A stretch of DNA of 64,000 nucleotides from contig NZ_BDBB01000028.1 of NCBI RefSeq assembly GCF_001612765.1, positions 42,587 to 106,586 on the forward strand. The letters run 5' to 3'. Origin of the DNA: Nocardia arthritidis NBRC 100137. GTDB lineage: Bacteria > Actinomycetota > Actinomycetes > Mycobacteriales > Mycobacteriaceae. Below, one piece after another: positions 59,996 to 64,000 of this stretch. Position 1 is the first letter of the stretch, and the number at the start of each line of letters is the position of its first letter. Below the pieces are notes generated by a model. That model made no database searches. It saw only the letters and a program-made list of their open reading frames with translations, and was not told the DNA's origin. The translations under genes and the position numbers were made by a program.

Positions 59996-60571
59996 TCACT
60001 TCGCTTTGGCCGCCGCTTTCGCCTGCTTCTTGAATTCCCTTACCTGCGCGAGAGATTCGGCGTCCGTCACGTCGGCAACCGATCGGCGCGACCCCTCGTC
60101 GCCGTACGCGCCCGCCGCCGCGCGCCAGCCTTCCGGCTGCACGCCCCGCTGCTTACCCAGCAGGGCCAGAAAGATTTTCGCCTTCTGCTCGCCGTAACCG
60201 GGGAGGTCCTTCAGCCGGCGCAGCACCTCTTTCCCGTCGGGGTCTCCGGCCGTCCAGATGTTCTCCGTCTTGCCGTCGTAGTGCTCGATGACATAGCGCG
60301 CCAATTCCTGCGCGCGCCGGGCCATGGACCTACCGTAGCGGTGAATCGCGGGCGGCGTCGCGGCGAGCTCCTCGAATTCCTGCGGGTCGGCCTCCGCGAT
60401 GCGTTGGATGTCGAAGCCGCCCATCCGGTCGGCGATCTTCTTCGGGCCGCGGAAGGCGTGCTCCATCGGGTACTGCTGGTCCAGCAGCATGCCGAGCAGG
60501 GTGGCGAAGTGGTCCTCGGTCAGCAGCTTGTCCGCCTCGGCGTCCTGCGCCAGGCATAGCGTGCGAGTCAT
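59996..60571 (-). CDS. HhH-GPD-type DNA repair protein
   Basis: 191 residues of the endonuclease III/AlkA-like helical fold, annotated in relatives as HhH-GPD base-excision protein. The hairpin LKDLPGYGEQKAKIFLALLG (about 120-139) is clear, preceded by a helical domain (DRMGGFDIQRIAEADPQEFE). The catalytic aspartate usual after the hairpin in true glycosylases is not obvious: the segment reads GKQRGVQPEGW. The tail is Lys/Ala-rich (KKQAKAAAKAK). Activity therefore needs testing; it may bind lesions without excision. Confidence 0.8.
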   Translation of the reverse strand: MTRTLCLAQDAEADKLLTEDHFATLLGMLLDQQYPMEHAFRGPKKIADRMGGFDIQRIAEADPQEFEELAATPPAIHRYGRSMARRAQELARYVIEHYDGKTENIWTAGDPDGKEVLRRLKDLPGYGEQKAKIFLALLGKQRGVQPEGWRAAAGAYGDEGSRRSVADVTDAESLAQVREFKKQAKAAAKAK

Positions 60572-60724
60572 CGCCTACCTCCTGCTCGGTGTGCTGGGAC
60601 TGGTCGATCATCTCACCGGCCTCGAGGGGCGGGAGGGCGCGGGTCGTCGCCGCCCAGCGTAAAGAGTGACTCACCTCACACTGCGTACGCGCGGGTAGAT
60701 GACCTGCCGCGTAGGCTCCAGACC

Positions 60725-61594
60725 ATGCCTCAGATGACGGCGACACCCACCAAGACGACGGCAACGGCCAGGGATGGACACGGGCCCATGAACACCTACG
60801 CATTGCGCCCCGACCGGTTCGACCGAGCAGGCCAGGATCAGCTCGTAGACGTGCGCGACCTACAGGCCGCGCTGCCCGGTATCCGGCGCTTGCGCACCTG
60901 GGCGCACGAAGCGCTCGCGCTGCGGCCCGGCGAGCACGCCCTGGACATCGGCTCCGGCACCGGGACGGAGGTGATCGCCTTCGCCGAAGCGGTGGGCCCG
61001 GACGGCAGCGCGGTCGGGATCGAGCCCGACCCGCATCTGCTCGCCTCCGCCGAGCGCCGCGCCGCCGAGGCCGGCTCGACGGCCAAATTCCACTCCGGGG
61101 ACGCCTACGGCGTGCCGTTCGGCGCGGACAGCTTCGACGCCGTCCTGTGCGAACGAGTCTTCCAGCACCTGACCGCGCCCGCCCGGGCGGCCAACGAGAT
61201 CGCGCGCGTGCTCCGGCCGGGTGGACGCGTCGTCGTAGTGGACAGCGACTGGGGAACGGCGATCATGCACCCCGGTGACCGGCAGGTCGTCCGGGAGGTG
61301 ATCGACACTCTCGTGTCGGCCACCACCAATCCGTTGTCCGGCCGCCGGCTCCCCGGACTGCTCACCAAGGCGGGCCTGGTGGTCGACGACATCGGTTCAC
61401 ATGCCTTGGTGCAGGACCGCAGCGTGGGCGCGGGATCGTTGGTGACCAGGGTCTCGGCGATGGCGGTCGCGCGCGGCGCGATCACCGAGGCGCAGCGCGA
61501 GCAGCTGCTCACCGACTTGGAGGCGGGCGCCGCCAACGGCGACATCCACCTCTCGGTCACCATGTTCGCCGTCCTCGCGCACAAGCCGCGCTGA
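60725..61594 (+). CDS. Class I SAM-dependent methyltransferase
   Basis: 289 residues. Motif I is ALDIGSGTGTEVIAFAEAVG (about 79-98), with acidic loop VGIEPDP and motif IV FDAVLCERVFQHL. The closest family by pattern is the UbiE/CoQ5-like group that methylates small molecules. The start at 60725 is open to doubt: an in-frame ATG at 60788 (MNTYALRP) is also plausible. It is followed after only seven bases by an SRPBCC protein gene, so they form one unit, perhaps enzyme plus ligand carrier. Confidence 0.87.
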   Translation: MPQMTATPTKTTATARDGHGPMNTYALRPDRFDRAGQDQLVDVRDLQAALPGIRRLRTWAHEALALRPGEHALDIGSGTGTEVIAFAEAVGPDGSAVGIEPDPHLLASAERRAAEAGSTAKFHSGDAYGVPFGADSFDAVLCERVFQHLTAPARAANEIARVLRPGGRVVVVDSDWGTAIMHPGDRQVVREVIDTLVSATTNPLSGRRLPGLLTKAGLVVDDIGSHALVQDRSVGAGSLVTRVSAMAVARGAITEAQREQLLTDLEAGAANGDIHLSVTMFAVLAHKPR

Positions 61595-61601
61595 CCCGCC
61601 G

Positions 61602-62042
61602 ATGGCCGTCGATGTGCTCACCGACGTCGTGATCGACCGCTCCCGCGAGCTGGTCGCGGCGTACGCGGCCGATCCGGCGCACGCTCCGGCCTGGTATTCG
61701 CGCATCCACAGCGTCACCTGGGAAACGGAGCCGCCGCTGGGCGCCGGCTCGCGCATGGCGTTCGTCGCGCACTTCCTCGGCAACAAACTGACCTACACCT
61801 ACGAGGTGGTCGCCTACGAGCCCGGCATACGGCTGGTGATGCGCACCGCGCAGGGGCCGTTTCCGATGGAGACGACCTACACCTGGGCGGACACGCCGGA
61901 GGGCGGCACCCGCATGACGCTGCGCAACCGCGGCGAGCCGAGCGGATTCGGGAAACTCGCCGCGCCGGTACTGGAAGCAGCGATGCGGCGGGCGAACCGG
62001 GGGGATCTGGCGCGGCTCAAGGAACTGTTGGAGACCGGGTAG
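61602..62042 (+). CDS. SRPBCC family protein
   Basis: 146-residue helix-grip protein (VDVLTDVVIDRSRELVAAYA, then IHSVTWETEPPLGAGSRMAF, ending RANRGDLARLKELLETG). It probably binds a hydrophobic ligand or takes part in a small-molecule pathway. Seven bases after the methyltransferase, it likely shares its transcript. Third SRPBCC gene in the window; it is no closer to either of the other two than the family average. Confidence 0.85.
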   Translation: MAVDVLTDVVIDRSRELVAAYAADPAHAPAWYSRIHSVTWETEPPLGAGSRMAFVAHFLGNKLTYTYEVVAYEPGIRLVMRTAQGPFPMETTYTWADTPEGGTRMTLRNRGEPSGFGKLAAPVLEAAMRRANRGDLARLKELLETG

Positions 62043-62090
62043 GCGGCTGTCGCGGCGGTACCACCTTTTCGGCGTCGGATCGAGCGCAAA

Positions 62091-62132
62091 ACATCGATCG
62101 CCCGGCACGGATCCGTGCCGGGCAATCGATGT
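62091..62132. terminator. Very strong bidirectional terminator
   Basis: A nearly perfect 20-bp stem: GCCCGGCACGG (62100-62110) pairs with CCGTGCCGGGC (62113-62123), and ACATCGAT (62091-62098) pairs with ATCGATGT (62125-62132) beyond one mismatched pair, around a two-base loop. A T-rich end follows. It lies between the SRPBCC gene and the convergent aminotransferase. Confidence 0.85.
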
Positions 62133-62146
62133 TTCTCGATCTGCTG

Positions 62147-63436
62147 CTACTTGCCGAGCAGCTTCTCGGTGGCGGCCAGCAGCACGCAGGTGGCCAAGCC
62201 GTCCATCGCCTTCTCCAGCTCCGGCAGCTTCGGAAAGCTCGGGGCGATCCGGATATTCTTGTCCTCCGGGTCGTTCTTGTACGGGAAGGCCGAACCGGCT
62301 GCCGTGAGCGCGATACCCGCCTCCTTCGCGAGCGCGATCACCCGCGCCGCGGTGCCCTCCAGCACGTCCAGGCTGATGAAGTAGCCGCCCTTGGGCTCGG
62401 TCCAGGACGCCACCTTGGACGCGCCCAGGCGGTCCTCGAGGACCTTCAGCACCAGGGCGAACTTCGGCTCCAGGATGGCACGGTGCTTCTGCATGTGCGC
62501 GCGCACGCCGTCGGCATCGCCGAAGAAGCGCAGGTGACGCAGTTGATTGATCTTGTCAGGGCCGATGCTCTTCTTCGAGGCGTGGCTCAGATACCAGTCC
62601 AGGTTCGCGGTGGAACCGCCGAGGAAGCTCACGCCCGCTCCCGCGAAGGTGATCTTCGAGGTGGAGGCGAACACCAACGGGCGGTTCGGGTTTCCGGCCG
62701 CGGCGGCCAGTCCGAGCACGTCGATCACCGGCGCGGCGGTGTCGGTGAGGGGGTGTACCGCGTACGCGTTGTCCCAGAACAGCCGGAAGTCGGGGGCTGC
62801 CGCCGGCATCGAGACCAATTCGCGGACAACGTCTTCGGAGAACACCACGCCGGTCGGGTTGGCGTAGTTCGGCACCGCCCACAGACCCTTGATCTGCGGG
62901 TCCTTCGCCAGCAGCTCGGCGATGGCGTGGGTGTCCGGGCCGTCGTGGCGCATCGGGATCGGGATCATCTCGAAGCCGAGGGCCTCGGTGATCGCGAAGT
63001 GCCGGTCGTAACCGGGGGCCGGGCACAGGAACTTCAGGGTGTCCTCGGCGGCCCAGCGGCGCTCGGAATCATTGGTGCCGTACAGCATCGCGTAGGTGAT
63101 CACGTCGTGCATCAGCTCGAGGCTGGCGTTGTTGCCCGCGAGCAGATTGTCCACCGGGATGTTCAGCAGCTCGCCGAAGATCGCGCGCAACTCCGGGAGA
63201 CCTTGCAGGCCACCGTAGTTGCGGCAGTCGGTGCCTGCGCCGTCGCGGAAATCGCCCTCGCCGGGCAGGTGCAGCAGGGCGGCGGACAGGTCGAGTTGCT
63301 CCGGCGAAGGTTTTCCCCGGGTCAGGTCCAGCGTGAGCTTCTCGGTCTTGAGCGTCGCGTAGTTCGCGGTCTGGGTGTCGTGCTCGAGCACGAGCTCCTC
63401 ATGGCTCATCAAACCGATCTGCGTTTGCCGGGGCAT
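62147..63436 (-). CDS. PLP aminotransferase, aspartate type (Rv3722c-like)
   Basis: 429 residues, fold-type I aminotransferase. The PLP lysine is Lys261 in FASTSKITFAGAG; NYANPTGVVFS (about 190-200) and WDNAYAVHPL hold the other cofactor contacts. In M. tuberculosis the equivalent Rv3722c is the main aspartate aminotransferase, moving nitrogen between glutamate and oxaloacetate. The sequence looks complete and canonical. It lies next to the SRP RNA gene on the same strand, as in mycobacteria. Confidence 0.93.
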   Translation of the reverse strand: MPRQTQIGLMSHEELVLEHDTQTANYATLKTEKLTLDLTRGKPSPEQLDLSAALLHLPGEGDFRDGAGTDCRNYGGLQGLPELRAIFGELLNIPVDNLLAGNNASLELMHDVITYAMLYGTNDSERRWAAEDTLKFLCPAPGYDRHFAITEALGFEMIPIPMRHDGPDTHAIAELLAKDPQIKGLWAVPNYANPTGVVFSEDVVRELVSMPAAAPDFRLFWDNAYAVHPLTDTAAPVIDVLGLAAAAGNPNRPLVFASTSKITFAGAGVSFLGGSTANLDWYLSHASKKSIGPDKINQLRHLRFFGDADGVRAHMQKHRAILEPKFALVLKVLEDRLGASKVASWTEPKGGYFISLDVLEGTAARVIALAKEAGIALTAAGSAFPYKNDPEDKNIRIAPSFPKLPELEKAMDGLATCVLLAATEKLLGK

Positions 63437-63683
63437 CCTGGGCAGCCTTTCAAGCAGCTAGGGGACGATGGTCTGGCCGGACCGATGGGCGGCGACCGAA
63501 CAGTTGTCCATGCAGACGCACGTGCATCCACGGACGGTGTTCACGTTACCCGTGTGGTGCCCGGAATTGGAGGCGTTATCCGCCGACGGACGGCGGTCCG
63601 CCGGAACCGGGGGCCACGCCCAGTCCGCATCGATCGAGCGAAGGCTCGGCGACCGCGCATCCTCCGCGCGAGCCGTAGAATAG

Positions 63684-63771
63684 GGGACCCCGCGCACCCG
63701 GCAGAGCCCGTTGACCCTTGCTGCCTTCCGGCCCTGGGGGAGTTCACAGGATGCGCGCCGCGCGGGATCCG
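63684..63771 (-). ncRNA. ffs: Signal recognition particle RNA (small bacterial type)
   Basis: On the minus strand the universally conserved tip reads GGGCCGGAAGGCAGCAAGGG, which includes the GGAAG tetraloop-type loop and the asymmetric bulge bound by Ffh. The ends GGATCCCGCGC and GCGCGGGGTCC pair to close the hairpin. Length about 88-95 nt, ends approximate. It partners Ffh in co-translational targeting of membrane proteins. Confidence 0.93.
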
Positions 63772-63900
63772 TCGGCCAGTGTAGCGCCTCCTGCCCGCAA
63801 CACCACCTTCCGGGTCCATCGCCCCACCCGAGCAGGCATTCACTCCCCTTCCCCCACCCTGTTTGGCGACCGACGGGGGGCTACCGGTATGCTGCTCCAC

Positions 63901-63988
63901 GGAGGATTCGCCTAGTGGCCTATGGCGCTCGCCTGGAACGCGGGTTGGGTTAACGCCCTCAGGGGTTCAAATCCCCTATCCTCCGCCA
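63901..63988 (+). tRNA. tRNA-Ser (anticodon GGA)
   Basis: Acceptor arm GGAGGAT pairs with ATCCTCC; the anticodon loop is CTGGAAC, giving anticodon GGA for serine UCC/UCU codons. A long variable arm follows, as in all serine tRNAs, and a T arm with TTCAAAT. CCA is encoded (63986-63988). About 88 nt. It lies 130 bases beyond the SRP RNA gene on the opposite strand. Confidence 0.95.
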
Positions 63989-64000
63989 CGAAAGGCCGGG

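Overview
The window is chromosomal DNA from a high-GC, mycolic-acid-type actinomycete, most likely Nocardia or a close relative. Three things support this. Coding third positions are almost all G or C and genes are densely packed. The gene families are typical: a Tat-exported class I cholesterol oxidase, an EspI-like MinD ATPase, a PknK-like kinase and an MMPL transporter. The backbone order (leuA, murT-gatD, recR-ybaB, SRPBCC protein, FAD oxidoreductase, cyclopropane-fatty-acid-synthase-like methyltransferase, dnaX, aminotransferase, SRP RNA, tRNA-Ser) matches from memory the Mycobacterium tuberculosis Rv3710-Rv3722c interval, with extra genes inserted between the conserved blocks. No prophage, transposase, integrase or CRISPR array was seen.

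Layout. 0-10 kb: a TetR regulator divergent from two tandem RibD/DHFR-like paralogues, then small conserved proteins, an LtrA-type membrane protein, a voltage-sensor-like membrane protein, cholesterol oxidase, a lipoprotein alpha/beta hydrolase and a TauE/SafE permease. 10-14 kb: leuA behind a leucine-rich leader peptide and transcription attenuator, then the EspI-like ATPase. 14-19 kb: a LysR/EamA divergent pair, a Tat-exported FAD oxidoreductase followed by a low-GC relic with a decayed copy of that gene's 3' end, and a flavoprotein. 19-24 kb: murT-gatD (peptidoglycan amidation), a CmtR-like sensor with a CDF-type transporter, a MerR-type metal promoter driving an apparently gutted gene, and a lipoprotein/membrane-protein pair. 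24-29 kb: a transglutaminase with a fused ATP-grasp/alpha-E protein, divergent from a Cys-rich small protein.

29-40 kb: LysE exporter, recR, a YbaB nucleoid protein, a secreted protein, a self-regulated MerR/VOC operon, the SRPBCC / DHCR24-like reductase / methyltransferase block (probably 10-methyl branched fatty acids), and a 1193-residue PknK-like kinase. 40-46 kb: a MarR regulator with a strong operator, a phytase-like exported protein and the fadA-fadB beta-oxidation operon. 46-54.6 kb: dnaX, a conserved hypothetical, an MMPL transporter with its TetR regulator, and an ammonium transporter. 54.6-64 kb: a zinc metallopeptidase, a DUF2207 membrane protein, a ROK regulator, a secreted glycine-zipper protein, a HhH-GPD protein, a methyltransferase and SRPBCC pair, the aspartate-aminotransferase-type enzyme, SRP RNA and tRNA-Ser(GGA).

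The clearest regulatory features are the leuA attenuator, a perfect 15-bp inverted repeat at the MarR gene, a near-perfect 31-bp palindrome in front of the MMPL/TetR operon, and two MerR-type promoters with 19-bp spacers. No wholly new system can be proven from sequence alone. The best candidates for a second look are the ATP-grasp/alpha-E fusion with its divergent Cys-rich partner, the MurT with a dismantled zinc ribbon, and the metal-sensing cluster with a deleted gene.
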